Source of the DNA: Rattus norvegicus
Lineage: Eukaryota; Chordata; Mammalia; Rodentia; Muridae
Length of the DNA stretch: 64,000 nt
Reading direction: 5' to 3'
Assembly (NCBI RefSeq): GCF_036323735.1
Contig: NC_086023.1
Coordinates: 16,541,501 to 16,605,500 of the forward strand
The notes under the pieces are model-generated. The model was not told the DNA's origin, did not search any database, and saw only the letters and a program-made list of their open reading frames with translations. The translations under genes and the position numbers were made by a program. Positions 23,446-34,800 of the stretch are shown piece after piece. Within the stretch, counting starts at the first letter, position 1. Each line of letters begins with the position of its first letter.

Positions 23446-25358
23446 ACATTCTTATGGTTCACCTAACTCATGGTGGCTTCTCTCACTTCCTTCTGTACCT
23501 TCCTCTTCTCATGTAGTCTTCCTCCAACCTCAAGCCCTCAAAACCTAAACCTCTGTCTCTTCCTCCCAGCTATTAGCTGTTGGCATCTTCATTTAACAAC
23601 TAGAAATACCTTGGGAACAAAGCCACAAGGCTGCTTGGAGACTCTCAAGTGGTGCTTGGGGCAACCACACTTAGCATTCAAATAGCTAGCAAAAGACCAA
23701 ACTTCGACACCCCCCCATGTCTCTCTGTATTTTTACCAAGAGTCAATTGTACTATTATTATCTGTTAACATAATAGATATAGATATGTCATATAAATGAC
23801 AAGAGAAAAGAAGGACAAAATAAAAGGCACTAAATTATCTATATGAAAAAGAGAGAGAGAAACGATTTTTTAATCTCCTGTTGCTTAGGGGACATCAAAT
23901 AGCTCTCAGGACATGACTCCTGATCCTGGGAACAGACTTATTCACAGGTAATTGACTTCATCTTGGATTGAGTCTACTGGGTTCTACAGTTCTTGACTAT
24001 GACTCAGAAAACATAGCATAAGAGGATATAGAAATCATGTAAAAGCTATAAATAAGAAAGGCTTCAAAGTGTGATTTTTCTTCAGACCAAGCAGCATTGC
24101 AATCACAGACTCAATAGCTAAGAATTCCTGCACTGGATAGGGGCAAGTATTTGGCCTTCTACATTAAGGCATGAATAAAGAGAGTATCCACAAAACTGTA
24201 GTCCTGAATTATTGGCTACTAACTTTTACATGGGAGTAAGGAAATAACTGCCTCGAATTTTATAACCACTGTTGACCCCTTCAAGCTCCATCAGATAGTT
24301 TCTAATTCTGATACTTGTATAGATGTCTTTAGTGAAATTAAATGGATTACAAACCAAAACTAAAAGTCTCAAGTCTGGGAAAGGGATTAGGCAGGCCCAT
24401 TATATGTAGCACTTTTGTCTTTTGTTTCCCTGGTACAACTCTATGTTCCAGAACACAAAAGGCTAAATTTCAGCATGTGGCCCCAAACTCAAGCCTGCCT
24501 TGGTAATAGGCACTGGCAAGATTTACAGTTGCAGGTTCTATTCTTCTCTTACTCTAAGGAACAGCTGTTGAGCTTCCTCCTAAGTCTATTTATAAGTTCT
24601 TTTATCAATGTGACTAAGAAGTTGAAAAAGAGGAATCATGATTCCCCAGTATTACATGTCTTATTTAGGTTGTTATTTGAGACACAAAAATAAACATCAG
24701 TCACATAATTCCCAAAGATCCTCTTGATAAAGTTGAAATTCTCTGAATTTGTTTCTTATTTCTCTTTTCTTCTCCTGCTTCACCTCTCCCTAAACAATAT
24801 AAAACCCCATGTCCTACCTACAATATTTAAACTCTGAATGCTTTTTGATAATTCTTTTCAAACCCCATATCGCAACTTGAACTTCACCTCTATGTAATGC
24901 ATACTCATATACACCTGAAACTTTAATATTTTAATAAATACATCAAACTTAGCCCAAATGCCTTTTACCCCTTTCCAATCCTTCTGTCAACCATAAATCC
25001 TGTCCTTTCTAATATTTTGTCTCAGGTGATGGCAGCATCATGCTTCCCAGTATCTGGGGCTAGTTTTAGTCTTCACTTCCTCACAGTGAAAAAAATATAA
25101 TGACCGAATAATATAATCATCTACTTCCAAATATAATATTGCTTTTACCAGATCTCTATCTCTACTATCGTGACCTATGAACTGAATCACCATTTTCTCT
25201 CATCTGTATCACTGGGCAGTACAATCCTTTTCAAAGTGAGTCAGACTACTGCCAAGATAACATGAAGCAATTGTTAAATGTACACCCAAATCTTGGTATC
25301 CTATGTTGATCACCTCCTAATGCTTCACCATCCCTAATCTCATAAAAACCAGGTGATT
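23446..25358. other. No gene or clear repeat recognised
   Basis: About 1.9 kb without recognised content. The longest frames (about 71 and 92 codons at 23470 and 24415) have no recognisable protein features. A run of eight C residues lies near 23710. Confidence 0.55.
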
Positions 25359-25571
25359 GGGCTGAGGACATGGCTTAAAGGGTAAGAATATTAGCTGCTT
25401 TTTGTAGAGGACTTGGGTTCATTTCCAAACAAACAGATGGCAGCTCACAATGATTTGAAACTCTAGATTCAGGGAATCTGACACTTTTTCTTACCTCTGC
25501 AGATATCAAGCATGAACATTATATGCACACATATGTACAAGAAAAAACACTTATATGTATAAAATAAAAAT
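25359..25571 (+). mobile_element. B3 SINE (B2 superfamily), diverged
   Basis: The tRNA-like head 'gggctgaggacatggcttaaa' (A box region) is followed by 'ggacttgggttcatttcc' (B box region). The B3-type tail has 'cctctgcagatatcaagcatg', a CA/TA-rich patch and a terminal 'aaaataaaaatag'. It is clearly diverged from a modern B2. Confidence 0.75.
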
Positions 25572-26148
25572 AGTTTTTTTTAAAGTATATAAACTACCCA
25601 AAAGGAATTCACAAGAAATGGCTAATTGTACTATTTTCTTTTTTTTTCTTTATTGGATATTTTTTTATTTTCATTTCAAATATTACTCCCTTTCCCAGTT
25701 TCCTGGACACAAGCCCCCTACCCCATTCCCCTCCCCTTCTATAAGGGTGTTCCCCTACCCATTCATCCCCCCTCCCCAACCCCCCAGACATTCCTTTACA
25801 CTGAGGGTCCAACCTTGGTGGAACCAAGGGCTTCTCCTTCAATTGGTGCATAACAAGGCCATCCTCTGCAACATATGCAGCTGGAGCCATGGGTCTGTCC
25901 ATGTGTAGTCTTTGGGTAGTGGTTTAGTCCCTGGGAGCTCTGGTTGGTTTGCACTGTTGTTCTTATGGGGTTGCAAGCCCCTTTGGCTCTTTCAGTCCTT
26001 TCTCTAATTCCTCCAACGGGGGTCCCATTCTCAATTCAAGGTTTGTTGAGAGCATTCGCCTCTGTATGTCTCTCAGGAGACATCTATAGTCAATTCATGT
26101 CAGCATGCACTTCTTAGCTTCATCAATCGTATCTAGTTTTGGTGGAGA

Positions 26149-26170
26149 TATATATATATACATATATATG
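26149..26170 (+). repeat. (TA)n short run in L1-D 3'UTR
   Basis: 'atatatatatatacatatatat' within the 3'UTR of L1-D. Confidence 0.85.
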
Positions 26171-26187
26171 GACCACATGTGGGGCAG

Positions 26188-26763
26188 TGTTGATGTAAAA
26201 TTAAAATAAGACTCTTTTACCCCACACTGGATCCGGCACCTTAGTGTCCCAAGATATCTGGTAGATCTCTTCATCTCAGTAAGCAAAGCATCTCACCCGC
26301 TCTGCTTCGTCCCATATTAAACTGTCAATGGCTATTCTCTGGGCCTGGCAACAATCTCTCTACCCGTCTAGTTCCCAAGGCAAGATGCCACCATGCCAGG
26401 CATACACATCTCAATTTTATGGCAGGCTAGCATGTCTATCCACCACAGACTATCTTAAACTTAAAACACCATATGAAAGAACAGACAAGACAATAACTTC
26501 TGGCCCAAATGATAATATATATTGCCTGCCAAGACATACAAAGCCCTGTACACATTCATCCATTGAGAATATTCGTAACAGCCTGTGAATCTGCAGAGAG
26601 GAATCCTAACATCCGCCTCCATCCCCTCCCTCCATCTCCACTTTTGCTCCCATCTCCTCCCTCTCTCTAAAACTTTTCTCCTGTCCATTCTTCCTTCTTG
26701 TCCAATGACAGACCTCATGCTATCCTATAACTGCCTTCACATACATAATAGCATCATCCTACA
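26188..26763. mobile_element. Solo LTR (ERVK-like) inside L1-D
   Basis: A 576-base block starts 'tgttgatgtaaaatt' and ends 'catcctaca' (TGT...ACA). It is flanked by 'gggcag' (26182-26187) and 'gagcag' (26764-26769), a 6-base target duplication with one mismatch, which suits an ERVK-type integrase. L1-D 3'UTR text continues seamlessly on both sides. Orientation is not decided. The block holds no open protein gene; an 86-codon frame at 26328 is judged chance. Confidence 0.7.
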
Positions 26764-27139
26764 GAGCAGGCTGTGAATGGCCTTCAGTCTCTGCTCCAAA
26801 CTTTGCATCCGTATGCCCTCCTATGAATATTTCTGTTCATCCTTTTAGGAAAAAGTGAAGCATCCTCACTTTGGTCATTGTTCCTCTTGAACTTCATGTG
26901 GTCTCTTGGGTAATTCCAGTATTTGGGCTAATATCAACTTATCAGTGAGTACATACCATGTGTATTTTTCTGTGATTGGGTTACCTCACTCAGGATAATA
27001 TTTTCTAGTTCAATCCATTTGCCTATAATTTCATGAAGTCACTGTTTTTGAAAGTTGATTAGTACTCCATTGTGTAGATGTACCACATTTTCTGTAGCCA
27101 TTCCTCTGTTGAAAGGCATCTGGGTTCTTTCCAGCTTCT

Positions 27140-27283
27140 AAGCTCAAGAAGAAGGATGACCAAAATGCAGATTTTCCCATGCCTTCTTAAAAGGGAAAAA
27201 AAAGCTATCCATAGGAGGGGATATGGAAGCAAAGTTTAGAGCAGCGACTGAAGGAACAACCATTCAGAATCTGTCCCACATGT

Positions 27284-27353
<70 letters not shown>

Positions 27354-27880
27354 GTGTGTGTATACATATACAGCCACCAAAACTAGATAAGATTGATGAA
27401 GCTACAAAATGCATGCTGAAAGTGACCTGATATAGATCTCTCCTAAGAGAAACATCCATAGCATGTCCAATACAGAGGACAACAACCAACCACTGAACTG
27501 AGAACAGGACCCCCTTGGGGGGAATTAAGGAAAAGATTGAAAGAGTTGAAGGAGCTTGCAACCCCATAAAACCAACAATGCCAATGAACCAGAGCTTCCA
27601 GGGACTAAACCACTACCGAAAGACTGTACATGGACTGACCCAGGGCTCCAACTGCATATGTAGAGAATAGCCTTGTTGGGGCACCAGTGGAAGGGAAAGC
27701 CCTTGGTCATGTCAAGGTTGGTCCCCCAGTGCAGGGAAATATGGGGTACAGTAAATGGTATGGATGGGGGAATACCCATATAGGAGAGGGGAAGGGGATG
27801 GGAATTATGGACAGGAAACTGCGAAAGGGAGTAACATTTGAAATGTAAATAAAAAATATATCTAATAAAAAAAGAAAGAA
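27140..27880 (+). mobile_element. 5'-truncated L1 3'UTR fragment, plus strand, inside L1-D
   Basis: It begins 'aagctcaagaagaaggatgac', a 3'UTR start, and runs through an AT microsatellite expansion (27286-27351) and the 'gaactgagaacaggacccc' block. It ends 'gaaatgtaaataaaaaata' with an A-rich tail to about 27880. Host L1-D ORF2 text stops at 'ccagcttct' (27131-27139) and resumes at 'gctactttgaacatag' (27882). By comparison with L1-H about 16 host bases are missing, and no clear target duplication is present. Confidence 0.8.
27286..27351 (+). repeat. (AT)n microsatellite, about 33 units
   Basis: An uninterrupted AT run, then 'aatgtgtgtgtatac'. It lies within the plus-strand L1 3'UTR fragment, at a point where related copies carry only a few bases of this kind. 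Confidence 0.97.
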
Positions 27881-30800
27881 AGCTACTTTGAACATAGTGG
27901 AGCATGTGTCTTTGTTGTATGTTGGAGCATCTTTTGGATATATGCCTAGGAGTGATATAGCTGGGTCCTCAGGTAGTACAATGTCCAATTTTCTTAGGAA
28001 TCTCTAGAATGATTTCCACAGTGGATGTACGAGTTTGCAACTCCACAAATAACGGAGGATTTTTTTTCTCCACACTTCCCCAGTATCTGTTGTCACCTGA
28101 GTTTTTAATCTTAGCTATTCTGATTGGTGTGAGGTGGAATCTCATGAATCTTTTGATTTGCATTTCCCAGATGACTAAGGGTGTTGAACATTTCTTTAAG
28201 TACTTCTCAGATATTCGATATTCCTCAGCTAAGAATTCTTTGTTTACCTCTGTACCCCATTTTAATAGGGTTATTTGGCTCTCTGGAGTTTAATTTATTG
28301 AGTCCTTTGTATATTTTGGATAAGAGCCCTCTGTTAGATATAGGATGGGTGAAGATCTTTTCACAATCTTTTGGTTGCCATTTTGTCCTAATCTCAGTGT
28401 CCTTTTCCTTACAGAATCTACACAGTTTTATGAGGTCCCTTGTCCATTCTTGATCTAAGAGCATAAGCCATTAGTGTATTGTTCAGGAAAATTTCCCCAG
28501 TGTCCATGTGTTTAAGACTCTTCCCCACATTTTTTCTATTAGTTTTAGTATATCTTTTTTGAGATGGAGGTCTTTGATCCGCTTGGACATAAGCTGTGTA
28601 CAGGGCAATAAGAATTTGTATTCTTCTACATGCTGACCTCCAGTTGAACCAAGCAAAATTTGGTGAAAATGCCCTTTTTTCCATTGGATGGTTTTACTTC
28701 CTTTATCAAAGATCAAGTGATAGTTATGTGGGTTCATTTCTGGGTCTTCAATTACATTCCAATGATCTACCTATCTGTCTCTGTACTAAGACAGATACTA
28801 TACAGATACTAATACAAAAACTATATCGTACTAAAACAATATAGTTTTTATCACTATTGCTCTGTTATACTGCTTAAGTCAGGGATGGACATTCCCCCCA
28901 GAGTTCTTTTATTGTTGGGGATACTTTTGACTACCATGGGTTTTATTTTTGTTATTCCAAATGAATTTTCAAATTGCTCTTTCTAATTCAATGAAGAATT
29001 GAGTTGGAATTTTGATGAGGATTGCATTGAATCTGTAGATTGCTTTTGGCACAATGGCCATTTTTACTATATTAATCCTGCCCATCCATGAGCATGGTAT
29101 GTCTTTCTGTCTTCTGAGATCTTCTTCAATTTCTTTCTTCACAGACTTGAAGTTCTTGTCATACAAATCTTTCATTTCCTTGGTTAGAGTAACACAGAGA
29201 TATTTTATATTATTTAGGACTATTACGAAGGGTTTCATTTCCGTAATTTCTTTTTCAGCCTGTTTACCCTTTGAGTAGAGGAAGGCTACTGATTTGTTTA
29301 ACTTAATTTTATAACCAGCCACTTTGCTGAAATTTTTTATCAGTCTTAGTAGTTCTCTGTTGGAACTTTTGGGGTCACTTAAGTATACTACCATATCACC
29401 TGCTAATAGTGATATCTTGACTTCTCCCTTGCCAATTTGTGTCCTTTTGACCTCCTTTCTTTGTCTAATTGCTCAGTCTAGGACTTGGAGTACTATATTG
29501 AATAATTAGAGAGAGAGTGGGCAGCCTTGTCTAGTCCTTGACTTTAATGGGATTTCTTCAAGTTTCTCTCCATTTAGTTTGATATTAGCTACTGGCTTGC
29601 TGTTTATTTCTTTTACTATGTTTAGGTATGGGCCTTGAATTCTTGATCTTTCCAGGACTTTTATCATGAAGGGGTGTTGAATTTTGTCAAATGGCTTCTC
29701 AGAATCTAATGAAATGATAATGTGGGATTTTTTTCCCTTTGAGTTTGTTTACATAGTGGATTACATTGATAGATTTCTATATATTGAACCGTCCCTGCAT
29801 CCCTGGGATGAAGCCTACTTGATCATGATTGTTTTGATGTGTTCTTGGATTCAGTTTGCAAGAATTTTATTGAGTATTTTTCCGTCAATATTCATAAGGG
29901 AAATTGGTCTGAATTGCTCTTTATTTGTTGGGTCTTTACGCAGTTTAGTTATAAGCATAATTGTGACTTTATAGAAGGAATTTGATAGTGCTCTGTTTCT
30001 ATTTTGTGGAAGAGTTTGGAAAGTATTAGTATGAGGTCTTCTATGAAGGTCTGATAGAATTCCGCAATGAACACATCTGGTCCTGGGCTCTCTTTGCTTC
30101 TACTTATTTAGGAGATATGTAGTTATTCAGATGGTTTATCTGATCCTGATTTAACTTTGTTACCTCAAATTTGTCTAGGAAATTGTCCATTTCTGCCAGA
30201 TTTTTCAGTTTTGTTGAATATAGCTTTTTGTAGTAGGATTTGCTGATATTTTTTAATTTCCTCAGATTCTGTTGTTGTTATGTCTCCTTTTCTGATTTTG
30301 TTAATTTCTATTCATTCTCTGTGTCGTCTAGTTAGTCTGGCTAAGGGTTTATCTATCCTGCGTATTTTTGCAAAGAAACAGCTCCTACTTTTGTTGATCC
30401 TTTGAATAATCCTTTTTGTTTCTAATATGTTGATTTCAGCCCTGAGTTTGCTTATTTTCTGCTGTCTACTCCTCTTGGTGGTATTTGCTTCTTTTTGCTC
30501 TAGAGCTTTTAGGTGTGTTGTCAAGCTGCTAACATATACTCTCTCCTGTTTCTTTTTGGATGCACTCAGAGCTATGAGTTTTCCTCTAAGCCCTGCTTTC
30601 ATTGTGTGGCAGAAGTTTGGATATGCTGTGCCTTCATTTTCATTAAATTCTAAAAATTCTTTAATTTCTTTATTTCTACCTTGTCCATGTTTTCATTCAG
30701 TAGAGAATTGTTCAACTTTCATACATATGTGGGCTTTCTCACATTATTGTTGTTACTGAAGGCAAGCCATAATCCATGGTGATTTGATAGGATGCATGGG

Positions 30801-31080
30801 ATTTTGTCTATCTTCTTGAATCTGTTGAGGATTGTTTTGAGGACAAATATATGGTCGATTTTGGAGAAGGTAACATGAGGTGCTAAGTAGAAGGTATATC
30901 CTTTTGTTTTAGGATGAAATGTTCTATAAATATCTGTTAGGTCTGTTTGGTTCATAACTTCTGCTAGTTACCCTATATCTCTGTTTACTTTCCGTTTCCA
31001 TGATATGTGCATTTATATGTGCATATGGGGTATTGAAATCTCCTACAATTATTGTGCAAGGTGCAATGTGTGATTTGAGC

Positions 31081-32220
31081 TTTTTTTTCCCTCCATCTTT
31101 ATTAAATTGGGTATTTCTTATTTACATTTCAATTGTTATTCCCTTTCCTGGTGTCCAAGTCAACATCCCCCTAATCCCTCTTCCTAGCCTTCTACATGGG
31201 TATTCCCCTCCCCACCCTCCCCACATTACCTACCACCCTCCCCCCAACAATCCCATTCACTGGGGGTTCAGTCTTAGCAGAACTAAGGGCTTCCCTTTAC
31301 ACTGTTGGCCTTACTAGGCTATTCATTGCTACCTATGCAGTTGGAGCCCAAGGTCAGTTCATGTATAGTCTTTGGGTAGTGGCTTATTCCCTGGAAGCTC
31401 TGGTTGGTTGTTGTTCATATGGGGTTTCAAGCCCCTTCGAGCTCTTTCAGGCTTCTCTGAATCCTTCAACGGGGGTCCCGTTCTCAGTTCAGTGGTTTGC
31501 TGCTGGCATTTACCTATGTATTTGCTTTATTCTGGCTATGTCTCTCAGGAGAGATCTACATCCAGTTCCTGTCAGCCTGCACTTCTTTGCTTCATCCATA
31601 TTATCTAGTTTGGTGACTGTATATGTATGGGCACATGTGAAGCAGGCTCTGAATGGGTGTTCCTTCAGTCTCTGTTCTAAACTTTCCTCCCTATCCCCTC
31701 ACAATGATATTCTTGTTCCCCTTTTAAAGAAGGAGTTAAGCATCTGCATTTTGGTCATCCTTCTTGAGTTTCATGTGTTCTGTGCATCTAGGGTAATTCA
31801 AGCATTTGGCCTAATGACTCACTTATCAATGAGTGCATACCATGTGTGTTTTCCTGTGATTGGGTTACCTCACTCAGGATGATATTTTCCAGTTCCATCT
31901 ATTTGCCTATGAATTTCATAAACTCATTATTTTTGACAGCTGAGTAGTATTTCATTGTGTAGATGTACCACATTTTTTTATCCATTCCTCTGTTGAAGGG
32001 CATCTGGGTTCTTTCTAGCTTCTGGATATTATAAATAAGGCTGCTATGAACATAGTGGAGCATGTGTCTTTGTTATATGTTGGGGCATATTTTGGGTATA
32101 TGTCCAAGGGAAGTACAGCTGGGTCCTCAGGTAGTTCAATGTTCAATTTTGTGAGGAATCTCCAGACTGATTTCCAGAGTGGTTGTATCAGTTTGCAATC
32201 CCACCAACAATGGAGGAGTG
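31081..32220 (-). mobile_element. 5'-truncated L1 3' end, minus strand, inside L1-D ORF2
   Basis: The T run at 31081-31088 is its A tail. The complement of an L1 3'UTR follows (to about 31800), then the end of ORF2 up to 'caatggaggagtg' at 32220. Host L1-D text stops at 'gtgatttgagc' (31080) and resumes at 'tgtgcccttgcatttg' (32221). About 25 host bases expected between those points are missing, and no target duplication is seen. It is same-strand with L1-D, so it could be mistaken for an internal duplication. Confidence 0.8.
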
Positions 32221-32644
32221 TGTGCCCTTGCATTTGTAGCATAGATATTTAGGACTGAGAGTTCATCTTGGTAGATTTTTTCCTTTAATCAATATGAAGT
32301 GTCCTTCCTTATCTTTTTTGATGACTTTTGGTTGACAGTCGAGTTTATTCAATAATAGAATTACTACTCCAGCTTGTTTCTTTCCACCATTTGCTGGGAA
32401 ACTTGTTTTCCAGCCTTTTACTCTGAGGTAGTGTCTGTCATTGACTCTGAGCAGTGTTTCCCGTATGCAGCAAAATGCTGGAACCTCTTTACATATCCAG
32501 TCTATTAATCTATGTCTTTTTATTGGGGAATTGAGTCCACTGATGTTAAAAGGTATTTAAGAATAGTGATTGTTGCTTCCCCTTATTTTTGTTGTTAGAG
32601 GAGGAATTAGGTTTGTGTGTTTCTCTTCTTTTGGTTTCATTGCA

Positions 32645-33690
32645 AGATTATTTCCTTCCTTTTTCTAGGTTGTAATTTCCCTCTTTGTGTAGAAGTTTTC
32701 CATCTATAATCCTTTGTAGGGCTGGATTTGTGGAAAGATATTGTGTAAATTTGTTTTGTTCATGGAATATCTTGGTTTCTCCATCTATGTTAATTGAGAG
32801 TTTTGCAGGATACAGTAACCTGGGCTGGCATTTGTGTTCTCTTAGGGTCTGTATGACATCTGCTCAGGATCTTCTAGCTTTCATAGTCTCTGGTGAGAAG
32901 TCTGGTGTAATTCAGATATGCCTGCCTTTGTATGTTACTTGACCATTTCCCTTACTATTTTTAATATTATTTCTTTGTTTTATGCATTTGGTGTTTTGCC
33001 TATTATGTGACTGGAGGAATTTCTTTTGGGTCCAACTTATTTACTGTTCTGTTGCCTTCTTGTATGCTTATGTTCATCTCTTTCTTTATGTTAGGGAAGT
33101 TTTCTTCTATAATTTTGTTGAAGATATTTATTGGCCCTTTAATTTGGGAGTCTTCACACTCTTCTATATCTATTATATTTAGGTTTAATATTCTCATTGT
33201 GTCCTGGACTTCCTGGATGTTTTGTGCTAACATTATCTTTGACAGTTATGTCAATGTTTTCTATGGTATCTTCTGCCACAATGATTCTCTCTTCAATCTC
33301 TTGTATTCCGTTGGTTATGCATGCATCTCTGACTCCTGATCTCTTCCTTATGTTTTCTACCTCCAGGGTTGCTTCCCTTTGTGCTTTCTTTATTGTTTCT
33401 ATTTCCATTTTTATATCCTGGACAGTTTTATTCAGTTCCTTCACCTGTTTGGTTGTGTTTTCCTGTAACTTTTTAAGGGATTTGTGTGTTTCCTCTTTAA
33501 TTGTTTCTACTTGCTTACTTGCATTGTCCTGTAACTTTTTAAGGAAATTATTTAGGTCCTTCTTAAAGTCCTCCTCCATCATCATCATCATCATCATAAA
33601 ATGTAATTTTAAATCTAAATCTTGCTTTTCTGGTATGTTTGGATATCCAGCATCTGCTTTGGTGGGAGAACTGGCCTCTGATGATACCAA
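32645..33690 (-). pseudogene. L1-D ORF1 (ORF1p) remnant
   Basis: The minus-strand ATG at 33690 begins MVSSEASSPTKADAGYPN, collinear with the L1-B ORF1 start. A run of seven Met codons (CAT repeats at 33575-33597) precedes EEDFKKDL. The coiled coil covers about residues 45-120 (QVETIKEETHKSLKKLQENTTKQV). The first frame ends at 33154 (178 codons). After a frameshift the RRM-like part continues at 33003-33233 (NIFNKIIEENFPNIKKE), and the C-terminal domain is at about 32660-32950. Not functional. Confidence 0.8.
33575..33597 (+). repeat. (CAT)n short run in L1-D ORF1
   Basis: Seven CAT units, read on the minus strand as consecutive ATG (Met) codons. Shorter Met runs occur at this place in rodent ORF1p. 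Confidence 0.85.
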
Positions 33691-34214
33691 GCAGTCTTGA
33701 ATTTTGTTGCTTAGCTTCCTGTGCTTGTCTCTGGTGTTTGCTTGTCTTGCTATCTCTGACAGTGGCTTGACCCTTCTGTAGGCCTGTGTGTCAACACTCC
33801 TGTAGACTTCTTTTCTTTCAGGTACATCTGGGAACAGAGAGCTCTGCTCTTAGTTGTATAGGTGCTCCTGGTGACTGGCTTTCAATTCCTTTTGGGTCAG
33901 GAATGTGGGCAGAAAGTAGTTGTCTCCTCTGAGTTCTCAGGAGCGTCCACACTTCTGAGGGTCCAGCTCTTTCCCGCAAGAGATTTCGGTGCAGGGAGTT
34001 GTGGTACCAGTTCAGTTAAGTTCCAGGCACAGCCAGAAACTTGAAGTGTCCTGTCCAATAGGATTTCTGCCTTTGTATGTCCTTAGTCCACCAGGCAGGT
34101 CGCTTGAAACAGAAATGTTGATCTTATCTCTGCTCTCAGGTGTGTAGATGCTCCTGGCAACTGGCTTTCAGCTCTAGGTGCAGACAGAAATCCAAAGTAT
34201 CCTCCTGACTTCGT
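33691..34214 (-). promoter_or_regulatory. L1-D 5'UTR with two monomer-like repeats
   Basis: A block with 'aggtgctcctggtgactggc' near 33860 recurs as 'agatgctcctggcaactggc' near 34147, so the period is about 287 bases. Rodent L1 promoters are often built of tandem 5' monomers, and this looks like one and a partial second. Promoter activity is inferred from the family only. Confidence 0.6.
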
Positions 34215-34422
34215 ATTGTCTATTTTCCCACCAAAGTGTCAGTTGACCTTCAGGCTCACTCAGTCCTAATGGTTCCTCTCACTGGCTCCTCTTAGCTCTT
34301 CTTACCAGTAACCCTGTCCTAAACTTTACTTCTCCTATTCATGGCCTTCCATTCCATTTTTCCAGCTTCTCATTCCTATATAACCCTGCCATTTGTCTGT
34401 GCACTCTTTTGGTTTATTTGTT

Positions 34423-34425
<3 letters not shown>

Positions 34426-34466
<41 letters not shown>
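34426..34466 (+). repeat. (TC)n microsatellite
   Basis: About 20 TC units, followed by 'ccctccctcctttc'. Confidence 0.95.
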
Positions 34467-34471
<5 letters not shown>

Positions 34472-34700
34472 CCTCCTTTCATTCACATTCTGGTTCTGTC
34501 CTTGTTTAGTCTACTACTATCTCTCCCATATCTACAATATAAATCTTTCCTTCAACTAGAGCAGTCTTCTCACTTAATACACCTAGTTTCAAACAACACC
34601 ATTCATACTCTCACAGAGTTGATTGCACCAGCACAACTAATCAGTTTTCCTCATTGCCCCCACACCTAGCAATATTGCTGGTACAAGACACTGCTGACAA

Positions 34701-34800
34701 AACACAGAAGGCCATTTAATAATTGTCATTATTTTGCTGTATATTTATTTTGTTTTTTGTTTGTATGTTTTTTTACCCTTAGCTTTTGATGTTAATTTCT
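34701..34800 (+). repeat. Local direct repeat, left copy
   Basis: It begins 'aacacagaaggccatttaat' and pairs with 35723-35830. The two copies agree over roughly 100 bases with scattered differences and small indels. Confidence 0.75.

Larger units (their letters stand above)
26770..32590 (-). pseudogene. L1-D ORF2 remnant (with 3'UTR end)
   Basis: On the minus strand the coding order is 32590 down to about 26960. It is broken by the plus L1 fragment (27140-27880) and the minus L1 fragment (31081-32220). The longest open pieces include 28969-29394 (141 codons: KSSNRELLRLIKNFSKVAGYKIKLNKS...), the reverse transcriptase region after the catalytic motif, and pieces at 28225-28737 (C-terminal domain). 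The FADD site region near 29394-29412 lies beside a stop. Endonuclease text is at 30719-30955. Many stops and frameshifts: no product. Confidence 0.75.
25639..34214 (-). mobile_element. Near full-length L1 'L1-D' on the minus strand, with three nested insertions
   Basis: The minus-strand 3' end is the T run at about 25639 and the 5' end is near 34214. Flanks carry a near-identical duplication: 'attgtactattttc' (25625-25638) and 'attgtctattttc' (34215-34227). This shows one insertion event. Inside are an LTR (26188-26763), a plus-strand L1 fragment (27140-27880) and a minus-strand L1 fragment (31081-32220). Removing them leaves about 6.1 kb: 3'UTR, ORF2 (broken), ORF1 (32645-33690) and a 5'UTR with two monomer-like repeats. 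The element is inactive. Confidence 0.88.

Noticed and set aside
31196..31882. 228-codon plus-strand open frame
   Set aside because: It is antisense to an L1 3'UTR. Similar antisense frames recur over the other L1 3' ends (for example 61468-61837), so it is a shadow.
33197..33700. 167-codon plus-strand open frame rich in Ser/Ile
   Set aside because: It is the antisense shadow of L1-D ORF1, which is recognisable on the minus strand.
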